A stretch of 64,000 nucleotides of DNA, taken from contig NZ_CALMFB010000024.1 of the NCBI RefSeq assembly GCF_937863155.1, positions 105,327 to 169,326 on the forward strand. The letters run 5' to 3'. How positions within the stretch are numbered: position 1 is the stretch's first letter; each line of letters begins with the position of its first letter. Below, piece after piece: positions 43,008 through 55,527 of the stretch. The notes under the pieces were generated by a model. The model was not told the DNA's origin. It searched no databases and saw only the letters and a program-made list of their open reading frames with translations. A program made the translations under genes and the position numbers. This stretch comes from an uncultured Brevundimonas sp. GTDB lineage: Bacteria > Pseudomonadota > Alphaproteobacteria > Caulobacterales > Caulobacteraceae.

Positions 43008-43559
43008 ATGCACAAACACATTAACGGGCGCAGCCTTGCGCTTGCTTTCACACTGGCTGCGCTGGCGGTTTCGGGCTGTGATCGGCTGGGTTCGCCGGCC
43101 GGTGCGGACGGTGCTCAGGGGGAAGCGGCCGCTCTGTCCGGCTTTGACGGCGCCATGACGGCGCAAAATTTCGGCCAGGCCGCCCAGATGGCCGCTATGG
43201 CCCAGGCCGCCCGCCCAGAAGATCCGACGGCGCACCTGCAACGCGCCCAGGCCGAGGCCGCCAAGGGCGACGCCAAGGCTTCGGCGACCGCCTTCCTGCA
43301 GGCTCTGGCGGCTGAACTGCCCGACGCGCAGGCGGCCCTGGCCGAGCCGGTGTTCGATTCCGTCCGCAGCTCGCAACCGTTCCGCGCGGTCAAGGCCGCC
43401 ATGGCCCCGGAGACGCCGGCCAAGGCTGCGTCGGCCGCTTCGACCACCCGCAAACGCGCGCCCGAGACCCGGATCCGCGCCGGCAACGTCGAGATCATCG
43501 AAGGCCCGAACGGCGGCGTCGTTCGCGCCGGCGACGTCGTCCTGCGCGATTCCAACTAA
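43008..43559 (+). CDS. hypothetical lipoprotein with TPR-like helices
   Basis: 183 residues. The lipoprotein signal ends AVSGC (Cys24). A helical Ala/Gln-rich middle (FGQAAQMAAMAQAARPEDPTAHLQRAQAEAAKGDAKASATAFLQAL) reads like one or two tetratricopeptide repeats. The C-terminal RIRAGNVEIIEGPNGGVVRAGDVVLRD looks like a short beta-rich segment. First gene of a four-gene operon of exported proteins. No family recognised. Confidence 0.75.
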   Translation: MHKHINGRSLALAFTLAALAVSGCDRLGSPAGADGAQGEAAALSGFDGAMTAQNFGQAAQMAAMAQAARPEDPTAHLQRAQAEAAKGDAKASATAFLQALAAELPDAQAALAEPVFDSVRSSQPFRAVKAAMAPETPAKAASAASTTRKRAPETRIRAGNVEIIEGPNGGVVRAGDVVLRDSN

Positions 43560-43590
43560 ATCCCCCGACATTCAGCCAAGAGTGCCAATC

Positions 43591-45120
43591 ATGCGTCGTT
43601 TCGCCGCCGTTTCCGTATTCGCCCTGGCCGTTGCGGCCGCTGTTCCCGCCCTGGCCCAGGACGGCGTCGTGTCCGGTACGGGCGCCGCCGCCGTGACGCG
43701 TGACGCCAACGCCACGCGCGCCGCCGCCGAGGCCGCGGCCCGCGCGGACCTGATCCGGTCGCTGGCCCGCGAAATTCTGGGCGCCGAGCGGATGGGCGAA
43801 CTGTCGTCGGACGTCATCCTGCGCATCGCCAACCAGATCCGCCCGGAAATGATCGTCGACTATTCGTCGCAACGAGTCGGGCGCGAGTTCCGCACCACCG
43901 TGTCGGCGCGGGTCGATCGGTCCTGGGTCATCGCCCGTCTGGACGACGAGGGCATCCAGTCGTCCAGCCGTCGCGGCGGCGGCGAGCGCCAGCGCATCCT
44001 GGTCATGCTGGACGAAGTGGTCGGCGCCGCGCGCGACCTGCAGGCGCCCGCCGAGGTCGTGACCGAATACTCGCGCGACAGCGGCGCCCAATACAGCGAC
44101 ACCTCGCGCATGGCCCTGTCCGAGCGTGAGCGTGCGGGCCAGTCCAGCAGCTACGCCGCCGGCAGCAGCGCCAGCGGTTCGTCGGCCTCGGGCTATTCGG
44201 ACGGCTATGGCTCGGGCGCCAGCCGCGCCTCGGGTTCGCGCTCCAGCGCCGTTCGCGGCAGCAGCTCCGCCGCCTATTCGTCCTCGCGGGATCTGGCCGT
44301 GGCCAACAACGTCCAGGCCAGCGCCCACGACAATGTCCGCTTCAGCCAGCGCATCACCTATCAGACCACCGCGTCGACCGCCGCCGGCCGCGCCGCCGTG
44401 GCGGCCCTGACGGGCGAACTGATCAACTACGACATCGCCACCAGCAACGCCGTGCCGGCCATGGCCGACTTCGCGCCGGGCATGCAGCCCCTGTACGCCG
44501 ACCTGCAGGAAAGCGGTCGCCTGCGTGACTTCATGACCCATGTGTCGCGCAATGCACCCTTCTTCATGGGCGGGCATTTCTCGATCCGCGACAACGGCGT
44601 GAACCCCGCCACGGGCCAGCCCAGCTGCACCGGCGAAATCGCCGCCCAGGCCTATGCCTCGGCAAGCTATGAAGACATCGGCTCGACCACCAAATCGGGC
44701 GCCGCCTCGGCCGCCAGCTATGAGCTGTGCGCCAGCCAGCTGGCGGAATCGCTGTCGAAACAGGCGGCCGAAACCCTGGGCCCGCAGATCCAGCGCTTCT
44801 GGCGCAACCAGACCCGCGCCCGCGCCGGCGCCGTGCAGGCCGCGACCGGGACCACCGACTACACCCTGACCGTCCGCGGTGCGTCGGACCTGGCGATGCA
44901 GGCGGATATCCTGGACGTTCTGTCGGCGATTCCGGGCATTTCCGGTTCGGCCTTCCTGGAACAGTCGGGCGACCAGATGACGTTCCAGGTCCGCTACACC
45001 GGCTCGACCCCGCTGCACCTGGCCCTGTACCAGCGCATGCGCGCCAACGCTCGCTTCGCCGAAATGAAGGCCGAAGCGGCGCCGCAATCCGTGCTGATCT
45101 GCCTGTCCGGGACCTGCTGA
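43591..45120 (+). CDS. exported protein with LPP20/FlgT-N-like domain
   Basis: 509 residues from the ATG at 43591 (MRRFAAVSVFALAVAAAVPALA is the signal). Residues ~28-150 resemble the LPP20/FlgT N-terminal fold: NATRAAAEAAARADLIRSLA, then IANQIRPEMIVDYSSQRVGREFRTTVSARVD and a hydrophobic strand RILVMLDEVVG. Residues ~165-250 are low-complexity Ser/Gly/Ala/Tyr. A C-terminal domain follows (GELINYDIATSNAVPAMADF, YTLTVRGASDLAMQADILD) with five cysteines overall. Domain calls are by eye. 31 bases after the lipoprotein gene. Confidence 0.72.
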   Translation: MRRFAAVSVFALAVAAAVPALAQDGVVSGTGAAAVTRDANATRAAAEAAARADLIRSLAREILGAERMGELSSDVILRIANQIRPEMIVDYSSQRVGREFRTTVSARVDRSWVIARLDDEGIQSSSRRGGGERQRILVMLDEVVGAARDLQAPAEVVTEYSRDSGAQYSDTSRMALSERERAGQSSSYAAGSSASGSSASGYSDGYGSGASRASGSRSSAVRGSSSAAYSSSRDLAVANNVQASAHDNVRFSQRITYQTTASTAAGRAAVAALTGELINYDIATSNAVPAMADFAPGMQPLYADLQESGRLRDFMTHVSRNAPFFMGGHFSIRDNGVNPATGQPSCTGEIAAQAYASASYEDIGSTTKSGAASAASYELCASQLAESLSKQAAETLGPQIQRFWRNQTRARAGAVQAATGTTDYTLTVRGASDLAMQADILDVLSAIPGISGSAFLEQSGDQMTFQVRYTGSTPLHLALYQRMRANARFAEMKAEAAPQSVLICLSGTC

Positions 45121-45122
45121 TC

Positions 45123-47150
45123 ATGCGGCGGCTGGCCATGTCTGGCGTGGCCGCCGCCCTTCTGGCTGCGCCGGCCGCCGCCCAGGCCCCGGCGTTGCGG
45201 GTCTTCCCGTCGCCGGGCCTTTACGGGCCGGAAGCCTCGGACTGCGCCTCGATTCCCCAGAGCGCCCGCAATGTGCGGATCGCTTCGGCCTTCTGCGGCC
45301 TGTTCGGGCCGCAGGCCAGCCGGCAGGTCGGGGTGCGCTTCGACCAGTTGATGCGCCAGCGCTTTCCCGACGGCCCGGCCGGGCTGAACGACGCCCTGCC
45401 CCCGGGCGTCACGCGCGAGGCCATGCTGTCCGGCACGGTGGTCGCCACCCTGCACCTGACCCGCGCCGACCTGTGGCGGGTGCGCAAATCCTCCGGGTCC
45501 GAGGCGATCACGCCCCTGGCCATGAGCATCACCTTCTCGAACGCCCTGACCGGCGAGGTGCTGCTGACCGTCAGCCGCTCGACCATCGTCGGGGGGGTTT
45601 TGGCCGACCGCACCTTCGAGGCCGAGGCCGCGCGCCAGTTGCCGGCCCTGATCGACCAGGAGCTTCAGCATTTGGTCAATGACGCCGCGACGAAATTCCG
45701 TCCTCACGCCGTGACCGGCACGGTGCGCGGACGCGCGGGCGACCGCTATGTGGTCAATATCGGCCGCCGCCAGGGGGTGCGCGAAGGCGACGCCCTGGGC
45801 GACGCCTCGGTGGTTTTCGCCGACGCCGACTACGCCATCGTCGAGCCGATGCTGGGCCAGTTGTCGGTGGGCCAGACCCTAGCGCGACACGTCGCCCAGC
45901 CGGTCGAGGTGCTGGAACGGCCGTCGGTCCTGGTCGTGGTCGTCGATGCGCCCGAGGAACAGTCGCCCGCCTATCTGACCCAGATGGCCGAAGACGCCTT
46001 CGCCGCCTCGGCGGGCCTGGCCGTCACCCCCGTCAACGCCAGTTTCGCCCGCATCCGCGAAGAGGCCCTGGGCAACGCCTCGGTCTCGCCCCGCCCGCGC
46101 ACCTGGCCCGACTATTTTGCGCGCGTCTCGGTGGTGGCCTTCGACCCGATCGAAACCGGCACCAATGTCGCCAACATCCGCCGGCGCACCACCCACGCCC
46201 GCGCCATGGTCGAGATCCTGAACCACCAGGGGCGCGTCGTCTTCGCCGCCCAGGCGGCGGACCAGTTGAACAGCGACCTTGTCGACGGCGGCGGCCTGGG
46301 CGCGGCCCAGGACCGCGACACGGCCATCAAGAACGCCATCACCCGACTGTCGCAGGCGGTGGGGACGAATTTCAAGCCTGCGCGCCTGCGCGTGCCGGTG
46401 TCGCCGGCCTCGGGCGGCGCGACCATCCGCGACGCGGGCCAGCGGCTGTCGCCGGGCGTGGACGGCGTGATCCTGCGCCGCATCGGCTCGGTGTCCGGCG
46501 TCCAGGGCGAGGTCTGGGCTCCCGTCACCCGCGTCGAGGTGGCCGAGGTGTCGGGCGGCCAGGGTTTCGCCCGCTATGCCGACGTCGAACAGCCCGCGAT
46601 CCGTTCGGGCGACCAGTTGGCCTATGAAGCGTCGGGCGTCGGCTCGTCGTCGCGCGCGGTCTTCGCCCAGTGCCTCGCGCCGAATGGCGCCCCTTCGATC
46701 AGCCAGCGCGGTTCGATCGCGCCGGTGCATTTCCAGCCGATCGCCCTGAACAATTTCGCCGCCGGTTTCGGCGGGGCCGTGCATATCCCGCAGTTCGCCC
46801 CCGTGCTGGCCGCGCGCCTGGGCGATGGCGGTTTTCAGTCGGACGCCCAGGCCGGCGTGCTGTCGCCCCGGTCGCCCGACATCTGCTTCGAGCCGGTCAA
46901 TCAGATCGAGCCGGCCGCTGCGGACGCACGGTCGGGCCGCCGCTACGACCTGACCGTCGGCTATACGTTGAAACAGAACGGCGAACGGGTGGCCGGCCGC
47001 GGTCTGCAACAGACGCTGACGCCTGCGGCCCTGAGCGCCGGAGCGCCGGCCGAGATGGTCGAACGCTCCATCGTCGCCGACATCGCCGAGGCCGCCGCCG
47101 GCCTGGCGTCACGGGCCGCGCGCGAGACCGCGCCGCCATCATCGCGTTGA
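45123..47150 (+). CDS. large exported FlgT-like protein
   Basis: 675 residues, starting two bases after the previous stop. Signal peptide at 1-21 (MRRLAMSGVAAALLAAPAAA). Residues 197-226 (TGTVRGRAGDRYVVNIGRRQGVREGDALG-type) match the FlgT/CsgG-like 'G..Y.V.IG..QGV..GD' element. A second similar turn is SPGVDGVILRRIGSVSGVQGEVWAP. The middle contains SVLVVVVDAPEEQSP and an EILNHQGRVVFAAQAADQL strand typical of stress-sensing secretin-accessory domains. FlgT proteins form part of the sodium-driven flagellar basal body in Vibrio; here no flagellar gene is adjacent. Confidence 0.72.
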   Translation: MRRLAMSGVAAALLAAPAAAQAPALRVFPSPGLYGPEASDCASIPQSARNVRIASAFCGLFGPQASRQVGVRFDQLMRQRFPDGPAGLNDALPPGVTREAMLSGTVVATLHLTRADLWRVRKSSGSEAITPLAMSITFSNALTGEVLLTVSRSTIVGGVLADRTFEAEAARQLPALIDQELQHLVNDAATKFRPHAVTGTVRGRAGDRYVVNIGRRQGVREGDALGDASVVFADADYAIVEPMLGQLSVGQTLARHVAQPVEVLERPSVLVVVVDAPEEQSPAYLTQMAEDAFAASAGLAVTPVNASFARIREEALGNASVSPRPRTWPDYFARVSVVAFDPIETGTNVANIRRRTTHARAMVEILNHQGRVVFAAQAADQLNSDLVDGGGLGAAQDRDTAIKNAITRLSQAVGTNFKPARLRVPVSPASGGATIRDAGQRLSPGVDGVILRRIGSVSGVQGEVWAPVTRVEVAEVSGGQGFARYADVEQPAIRSGDQLAYEASGVGSSSRAVFAQCLAPNGAPSISQRGSIAPVHFQPIALNNFAAGFGGAVHIPQFAPVLAARLGDGGFQSDAQAGVLSPRSPDICFEPVNQIEPAAADARSGRRYDLTVGYTLKQNGERVAGRGLQQTLTPAALSAGAPAEMVERSIVADIAEAAAGLASRAARETAPPSSR

Positions 47151-47177
47151 TCCACGGCTTATTGGGAGGGAAAAGCC

Positions 47178-47864
47178 ATGAAAACCAACAAGACTCATAC
47201 TGCCGGCCTCATCGCCGGGGCGGTGGCGCTAAGCCTCGTCGCCAGTTCGGCCCAGGCCCAGTTGGGCCAACTGGGCCAGTTGCGCGGCCTGGTGCCGGGC
47301 GTCGGCGGCGGCAACGCCGCCAGCTACAGCCCGGACGCCTTCCTGGCTGAAACCGCTCAGACCACCCAGATGATGATGATCGCCGCCGTCGCCCTGCGCG
47401 CCGCCAGCGACGAGCGCGAGAACCGCGAACAGTATCGCGCCCGCATCACCCAGCTGAACGGCTCCACCAATGTCGGCGAACTGAACGCCCACAAGGCCGC
47501 CTTCCAGGAAGACCTGCAGGCCCTGTCGGCCAATGCGGCCGAAGCCGAAGTCTGGCAGACCCGTTTCGACGGCGCCTCCAGCGACCAGCGCAGCCTGATG
47601 CTGAACGCGGCCTTCAACTTCTCGCTGGCCATGGTGCGCAATGTGCGCCTGGCCCAGCAGGCGCCGACCCTGGTCAACAATATCGCCCGCAACCCGATGA
47701 TGCTGACCAAGCTGGGTCAGCTGCGGGCGGCGGCCGAGCTGATCATGATCCAGACCAACGCCGCGCGTTCGATGTGGACGCCGATGCGCGCCATCATGGC
47801 CAAGGGCGGCGTGGCCGAGCCCCAGGACTCCAGCAGCACCCAGCCCCGCGCTGTGGAAATCTGA
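47178..47864 (+). CDS. small helical periplasmic protein
   Basis: 228 residues. Signal peptide ends AQAQ (LIAGAVALSLVASSAQAQ), followed by GQLGQLRGLVPGVGGGNAASY. The mature part is long amphipathic helix (QTTQMMMIAAVALRAASDERENREQYRARITQLN, AFNFSLAMVRNVRLAQQAPTLV, LRAAAELIMIQTNAARSMWTPM). No family recognised. Last gene of the operon; a hairpin follows the stop. GGGAGGG precedes the ATG. Confidence 0.75.
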   Translation: MKTNKTHTAGLIAGAVALSLVASSAQAQLGQLGQLRGLVPGVGGGNAASYSPDAFLAETAQTTQMMMIAAVALRAASDERENREQYRARITQLNGSTNVGELNAHKAAFQEDLQALSANAAEAEVWQTRFDGASSDQRSLMLNAAFNFSLAMVRNVRLAQQAPTLVNNIARNPMMLTKLGQLRAAAELIMIQTNAARSMWTPMRAIMAKGGVAEPQDSSSTQPRAVEI

Positions 47865-47874
47865 TCTACGGACA

Positions 47875-47895
47875 GGGGACGGCCGCGCCGTCCCC
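47875..47895. terminator. hairpin between convergent operons
   Basis: GGGGACGGC-CGC-GCCGTCCCC is a perfect 9-bp stem with a 3-base loop, 10 bases after the stop of the last exported-protein gene and ending at the guaA stop. It can serve both directions. There is no long T run. Confidence 0.7.
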
Positions 47896-49454
47896 TATTC
47901 CCACTCGATGGTCCCCGGCGGCTTGGACGTCACGTCATAGACGACGCGGTTGACGCCGCGCACCTCGTTGATGATCCGCGTCGCCGTGCGGGCCAGGACG
48001 TCCCAGGGGAACTGGAAGAAGTCCGCCGTCATGCCGTCGGTCGAGGTGACGGCGCGCAGGGCCAGCACCTTCTCATAGGTGCGGGCGTCGCCCATGACGC
48101 CCACCGTCTTGACCGGCAGCAGCACCGCGAACGCCTGCCAGATCTCGTCATACAGGCCCGCCTTGCGGATCTCGTCCAGATAGATGGCGTCCGCTTCCTG
48201 CAGGGTCGCCACGGCGTCGGGCGTGATCTCGCCCGGAATGCGGATGGCCAGGCCCGGCCCGGGGAACGGATGGCGGCCCACGAAGGCGTCGGTCAGGCCC
48301 AGTTCGCGGCCCAGGGCCCGCACCTCGTCCTTGAACAGTTCACGCAGGGGTTCGACCAGTTTCAGCTTCATATAGTCGGGCAGGCCGCCGACATTATGGT
48401 GGCTCTTGATCACCGCGCTGGGGCCGCCGCTGGCCGAGACGCTCTCGATCACGTCGGGATACAGCGTCCCCTGGGCCAGGAATTCGGCGCCCTCGATCTT
48501 GTTCGCCTCGCGGTCGAACACGTCGATGAAGATCTTGCCGATGGTCTTGCGCTTGGTCTCCGGGTCCGAGACGCCCGCCAGCGCCCCCAGGAATTCCGCC
48601 GAGGCGTCCACGTGGATCAGCGGGATGTTGTAGTGTTCCCGGAACAGGGTCGTGACCTGTTTGGCCTCGTCCTTGCGCAACAGGCCGGTGTCCACGAAGA
48701 CGCAGGTCAGCTGGTCGCCGATCGCCTCGTGGATCAGCACCGCCGCCACCGAACTGTCGACCCCGCCCGACAGGCCGCAGATCACCTTGCCCGTTCCGAC
48801 CTGGGCGCGGATCTTCTGGACCTGTTCGGCGCGATAGGCGGCCATGGTCCAGTCGCCGGTCAGGCCCGCGATCCGGTGGGTGAAATTCTTCAGGATCGTC
48901 GCGCCGCGCGGGGTGTGCATCACCTCCGGGTGGAACTGGACGCCATAGATTTTCCGCGCCTCGTCGCCGATGGCGGCGAAGGGGGCGCCTTCGCTGGTGG
49001 CGATGACCTCGAACCCCGGCGGGATGGCGGTGACGCGGTCGCCGTGGCTCATCCACACCGGCTCGGCCTCGCCCGGCGCGGCCAGGCCGGCGAACAGGGG
49101 GCTGTCCTTCTGGACGGCGATCTCGGCGCGACCGAACTCGCGATGGTGGCCGCTTTCGACCTTGCCGCCCAGCTGGGCGCAGATCGCCTGCTGGCCATAA
49201 CAGATGCCCAGCACCGGCACGCCCGCCTCGAACAGGGCCGCATCGGCGCGCGGACTTTCGGCTTCGGTCGTGGACGCCGGTCCGCCCGACAGGATGATGG
49301 CCTGGGGCTGCATCTTCGCCAGGGCCGCGCCCGCCTTGTCGAACGGATGGATCTCGCAATAGACCCCCGCCTCGCGCAGGCGCCGGGCGATCAGCTGGGT
49401 CACCTGGCTGCCGAAATCGACGATCAGGACCTTCTGGTGGGCGGCGGTGGTCAT
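47895..49454 (-). CDS. guaA: GMP synthase (glutamine-hydrolysing)
   Basis: 519 residues. It converts XMP to GMP. N-terminal class I amidotransferase with nucleophile Cys85 in GICYGQQ and FHPEVMHT; the central ATP-pyrophosphatase has [18 protein letters not shown]; the C-terminal dimerisation part has [16 protein letters not shown]. The C-terminus ends KPPGTIEWE, as in full-length GuaA. Its ATG overlaps the upstream nucleosidase stop (ATGA). Last gene of the guaB-guaA operon. Confidence 0.97.
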   Translation of the reverse strand: MTTAAHQKVLIVDFGSQVTQLIARRLREAGVYCEIHPFDKAGAALAKMQPQAIILSGGPASTTEAESPRADAALFEAGVPVLGICYGQQAICAQLGGKVESGHHREFGRAEIAVQKDSPLFAGLAAPGEAEPVWMSHGDRVTAIPPGFEVIATSEGAPFAAIGDEARKIYGVQFHPEVMHTPRGATILKNFTHRIAGLTGDWTMAAYRAEQVQKIRAQVGTGKVICGLSGGVDSSVAAVLIHEAIGDQLTCVFVDTGLLRKDEAKQVTTLFREHYNIPLIHVDASAEFLGALAGVSDPETKRKTIGKIFIDVFDREANKIEGAEFLAQGTLYPDVIESVSASGGPSAVIKSHHNVGGLPDYMKLKLVEPLRELFKDEVRALGRELGLTDAFVGRHPFPGPGLAIRIPGEITPDAVATLQEADAIYLDEIRKAGLYDEIWQAFAVLLPVKTVGVMGDARTYEKVLALRAVTSTDGMTADFFQFPWDVLARTATRIINEVRGVNRVVYDVTSKPPGTIEWE

Positions 49455-50146
49455 GGGATCAGGTCCAGGGAGCGTGAATGGGCGGGGTCTTGGCCGTGTC
49501 CGGCCGGGATTTCAAGCAGGCCCAGGCCGCGCGTGCGCAGCCCCTCGGCCAGGGCGTCCAGGGCGACGGCCAGATGGGCGTCCACCAGATGCAGGGTGTC
49601 GGTCCAGTCGCTCAGGGCCTTCAGCTCGGTTCGCCCGTCCGACACGCCGCGCAGGGCCACCAGGGGCACGCCGAACGTCTGGGCCGACCGCAGCAGGGCC
49701 CAGGTCTCCATGTCCACCATCTCGGCGTCGATGGCGCCATAGGCGGCGCCGGACACCACGTTCGCTCCGGTCGACAGGCGGGCGCAGGGCACGCCCGGAA
49801 CGGGGCACGGCAGGGCCAGGACGGCCGGCAGGTCCAGCAGGGGCGTGATCCCCTTCTCGAACCCCAGCGGGCTGGCGTCCATGTCGCGATAGGCCACCGA
49901 CGACGCCTGATAGACGGCCGCATGATCCAGCGTCGGCGACCCGCACGAGCCCAGCGACACGATCAGGTCCGGCGTTTGACCCTGGGCCTCCAGCCTGGCC
50001 AGGGCGGCTGTCAGGGCCACCGCCGCCTCGACCGGGCCGACGCCGGTCATCAAGGGGTCGATGCGGGCCTGCAGATGCGCGCCATATTCCGCCGGCGCCG
50101 CCATGACCGGCAGGACGACGACCGGGCCATAGCGTTCCAGCCTCAT
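49451..50146 (-). CDS. MTA/SAH nucleosidase family protein
   Basis: 231 residues of the nucleoside phosphorylase/MTAN fold: [17 protein letters not shown] at the N-terminus, [24 protein letters not shown], and [32 protein letters not shown], where Glu in the DMET motif and Asp in VSDG are the usual active-site residues. It probably splits methylthioadenosine or S-adenosylhomocysteine. The substrate is not certain. It is coupled by ATGA overlaps to rsmB upstream and guaA downstream. Confidence 0.85.
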   Translation of the reverse strand: MRLERYGPVVVLPVMAAPAEYGAHLQARIDPLMTGVGPVEAAVALTAALARLEAQGQTPDLIVSLGSCGSPTLDHAAVYQASSVAYRDMDASPLGFEKGITPLLDLPAVLALPCPVPGVPCARLSTGANVVSGAAYGAIDAEMVDMETWALLRSAQTFGVPLVALRGVSDGRTELKALSDWTDTLHLVDAHLAVALDALAEGLRTRGLGLLEIPAGHGQDPAHSRSLDLIP

Positions 50147-51543
50147 GCCGACCGCTCATAAAGGGCGGCGAAGAAGCCGTCGGTGTCGGTGCTGGCCGGC
50201 GACAGGCGCAGGCGATGGCCCACGGCACTCGCATGATCCAGCGCCACAGGCCGGAAGTCGGGATGCGCGGCCTCGAAGGCGTCGGCGCTGGCCTCGTTCT
50301 CGGCCGCCAGCATCGAGCAGGTGACATAGATCAGCCGCCCGCCCGGCCGCACCAGTTTCGCCGCCTGGCCCAGAATGCGCACCTGCAGGGCGTGCAGCCG
50401 CGCGACCTCATCCGCCGTCAGCCGCCAGGCGTCCTCGGGCCGGCGTCGCCAGGTGCCCGATCCGCTGCACGGCGCATCGACGAAGACCAGATCGGCCTGT
50501 CCGTTCAGATCCTCCATCCCCCCACCGTTCTGGCCCAGCAGACGCAGGTCCGCCTCCACCCCCGCGCGCGCCAGCCGGGGCCGGATATTGTCCAGACGCT
50601 TCTGCACGACGTCGGACGCGATCAATCGTCCCTTCCCCCCTCGCGGGGGAAGGTGGGCGGCGGAGCCGCTCGGATGGGGGGGCTGGTCCCTCGTCTCGTC
50701 TGCAGGATGATCGGGTGTGTCGCCGACAGCCCCCCCATCCGTCTCGCGCTGCGAGACACCTTCCCCCGCGAGGGGGGAAGGAAACATCATGGCCGCCAGC
50801 CCCAGGGTCTTGCCGCCGCCCCCGGCGCAGTAGTCGACCACCGTCATGCCCGGCGCGGCCCCGGCCAGGGCGCAGACGATCTGGCTGCCCTCGTCCTGGA
50901 TCTCGATGCGGCCGTCCTTGAAGGCGTCGGTGGCCTGGATGTTCGGCGGCGGCTCCGAGGCCAGGCGCAGGCCCACGGGCGATCCCGGCGTCGGCGTCGC
51001 CTCCAGCCCGGCTTCGGCCAGTTCGGCGCGCACGGCCTCTACATCCGCTTTCAGCGTATTGACCCGCAGGTCGATCGGCGCGCGCGGCGCCATCAACCCT
51101 TGCGCCTCTTCGGCCCAGCGGTCGCCGAAGGTCGCCTTGAAATCCTCGACTACGAATGCCGGCAAGCCCGCCGCGACCCAGCCAGGCAGATCCCCCTCGC
51201 CCGCCGCCGTCAGCCGCGACCGTTCCTGTTTCGACAGCGGACGCGGGCCATAGCCGTCGCCCGAATGCAGGGCCTCGATTTGATCCAGCGCCAGTCCGTC
51301 GATCAGGCTGAGCGACCCGATCACCAGCGCCCGCCCGTCCTCGCGCCCGCCCATGGCCCACGACAGTCGGGCGCGGGCGCGCAGCACCTTGTAAACCCGG
51401 TCGGCGATGGCCTTCCTGTCCTTGGACCCGGCATAGCGGTTGGCCTGGCCCCAGGCCTTCAGCACGGCCTCGGCCGGTTGGCGGCCCTGGGCGATGGAGT
51501 CCAGAACCGAGGCGGCGGCGGCGAGACGGGCGGCAGGGGTCAC
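50143..51543 (-). CDS. rsmB: 16S rRNA (cytosine-C5)-methyltransferase RsmB-like, with in-frame repeat insertion
   Basis: 466 residues. N-terminal NusB-like region (LAAAASVLDSIAQGRQPAEAVL, ADRVYKVLRARARLSW), then a RsmB-type catalytic domain: IQDEGSQIVCALAG, motif I DYCAGGGGKTLGLAAMM (237-253), FVDAPCSGSGTWRRRPEDAW and the second catalytic Cys in VTCSMLAAEN. Residues ~254-304 (FPSPLAGEGVSQRE ... AHLPPRGGKG) are encoded by a palindromic repeat pair and interrupt the fold between motifs I and II. The frame is intact, so the protein is probably made. Normal relatives would be about 50 residues shorter. Confidence 0.9.
   Translation of the reverse strand: MTPAARLAAAASVLDSIAQGRQPAEAVLKAWGQANRYAGSKDRKAIADRVYKVLRARARLSWAMGGREDGRALVIGSLSLIDGLALDQIEALHSGDGYGPRPLSKQERSRLTAAGEGDLPGWVAAGLPAFVVEDFKATFGDRWAEEAQGLMAPRAPIDLRVNTLKADVEAVRAELAEAGLEATPTPGSPVGLRLASEPPPNIQATDAFKDGRIEIQDEGSQIVCALAGAAPGMTVVDYCAGGGGKTLGLAAMMFPSPLAGEGVSQRETDGGAVGDTPDHPADETRDQPPHPSGSAAHLPPRGGKGRLIASDVVQKRLDNIRPRLARAGVEADLRLLGQNGGGMEDLNGQADLVFVDAPCSGSGTWRRRPEDAWRLTADEVARLHALQVRILGQAAKLVRPGGRLIYVTCSMLAAENEASADAFEAAHPDFRPVALDHASAVGHRLRLSPASTDTDGFFAALYERSA
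50631..50781. repeat. inverted REP/BIME-type element inside rsmB
   Basis: The arm at 50631-50655 is the exact reverse complement of 50757-50781 (25 bases), and 50671-50685 (CGGATGGGGGGGCTG) is the exact reverse complement of 50727-50741. The outer arm itself holds a CCCCC-TCGC-GGGGG hairpin. Both strands remain open in frame with rsmB. A related CTCCCCC/GGGGGAG sequence occurs at the window end (63971-64000). Confidence 0.9.
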
Positions 51544-51555
51544 GGAACCTCGGGA

Positions 51556-51954
51556 TCAGACGAACAGGGCGGCGATGACCATGACCAGCCCCACCAGGCT
51601 GACCGCCCAGGCCACGGACCGGATATAGGGCACGCCAAAGGCATAGAGCGGCAGATAGGCCAGCCGCCCGAAGAAATAGAGGTGGGTTCCGACGAAGGTC
51701 AGCTGACCGTCCTCGCCCGCCACATGGGCCATGATCACCGCCGCGGCGAAGATCGGCAGGGTCTCGAACAGATTGGCCTGGGCCCGCATCAGACGCCCGG
51801 CCAGAGGCCCCGGCGGCGGCGGCACGCCGTCGCGCGCGCCGGCGTTCCACTTCAGCCCCAGCTCGGACGTCCGCGCCGACGCCGCCCACATGATCTGGAC
51901 CAGCGCCAGGATCAGGGTGAAGGCCAGCATGATGAACTCAGGCGTCATATCCAT
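51556..51954 (-). CDS. MAPEG family membrane protein
   Basis: 132 residues with about four membrane segments (FIMLAFTLILALVQIMWAA, RAQANLFETLPIFAAAVIMA, LYFFGRLAYLPLYAFGVPYI and AVSLVGLVMVIAALFV). NLFETLPIF and the RxxYxPLY-like turn are MAPEG hallmarks. The family includes microsomal glutathione transferases. The function here is unknown; it lies between guaB and rsmB, 12-18 bases from each. Confidence 0.87.
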   Translation of the reverse strand: MDMTPEFIMLAFTLILALVQIMWAASARTSELGLKWNAGARDGVPPPPGPLAGRLMRAQANLFETLPIFAAAVIMAHVAGEDGQLTFVGTHLYFFGRLAYLPLYAFGVPYIRSVAWAVSLVGLVMVIAALFV

Positions 51955-51972
51955 GGTCTCGACCCTCCCCGG

Positions 51973-55092
<3,120 letters not shown>

Positions 55093-55096
<4 letters not shown>

Positions 55097-55527
55097 GATT
55101 TCCGCGCGCGTTTGATGCCGTTCGTCCAGAAGCCCCCCTCCATGCCGCGCGCGACGAGGATCACGAGCGTGTTGCGCGGATGCTCGCGAGTGATCGCGCA
55201 GGCTGGTCACACGAAGACATCAATGTCGTGATGTCCCGCGCCCAGACGACGATAGGCGGCCCGGAGACTTTCAAATGGGTGTTGCCGTCTTTCCTGATCC
55301 GTAGCGCCGCTGCACCGTCGTATGGATGGATCACGGTTCCCGAAGTGCTGGCCGACAAGCTGGATTACGCCGGTTTCGATAGTTGGCAGGCCGACCAGCG
55401 TGAGGCGATTTTGGACATGCTGATCGAATGGCTCGAATCTGACTCGATCTTCGGTGCGGACGACCCGGTCGGTACAGCTGATGCGCAGGTCGCGCTCCGG
55501 GCCTGGCTGACGCGGCGGCGGCCCTGA
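55093..55527 (+). CDS. hypothetical protein
   Basis: 144 residues from GTG at 55093, which overlaps the pccB stop (GTGA). [55 protein letters not shown] is an ordered alpha-helical segment, and the end is basic (WLTRRRP). GC is lower than in pccB, and codon use is less biased, so it may be recently acquired. No family is recognised with confidence. Its stop overlaps the presumed CTG start of the phosphatase-like gene. Confidence 0.65.

Noticed and set aside
50631-50784. rsmB as a pseudogene because of the repeat
   Set aside because: The reading frame is unbroken and both catalytic cysteine regions are intact, so it is reported as an in-frame insertion.
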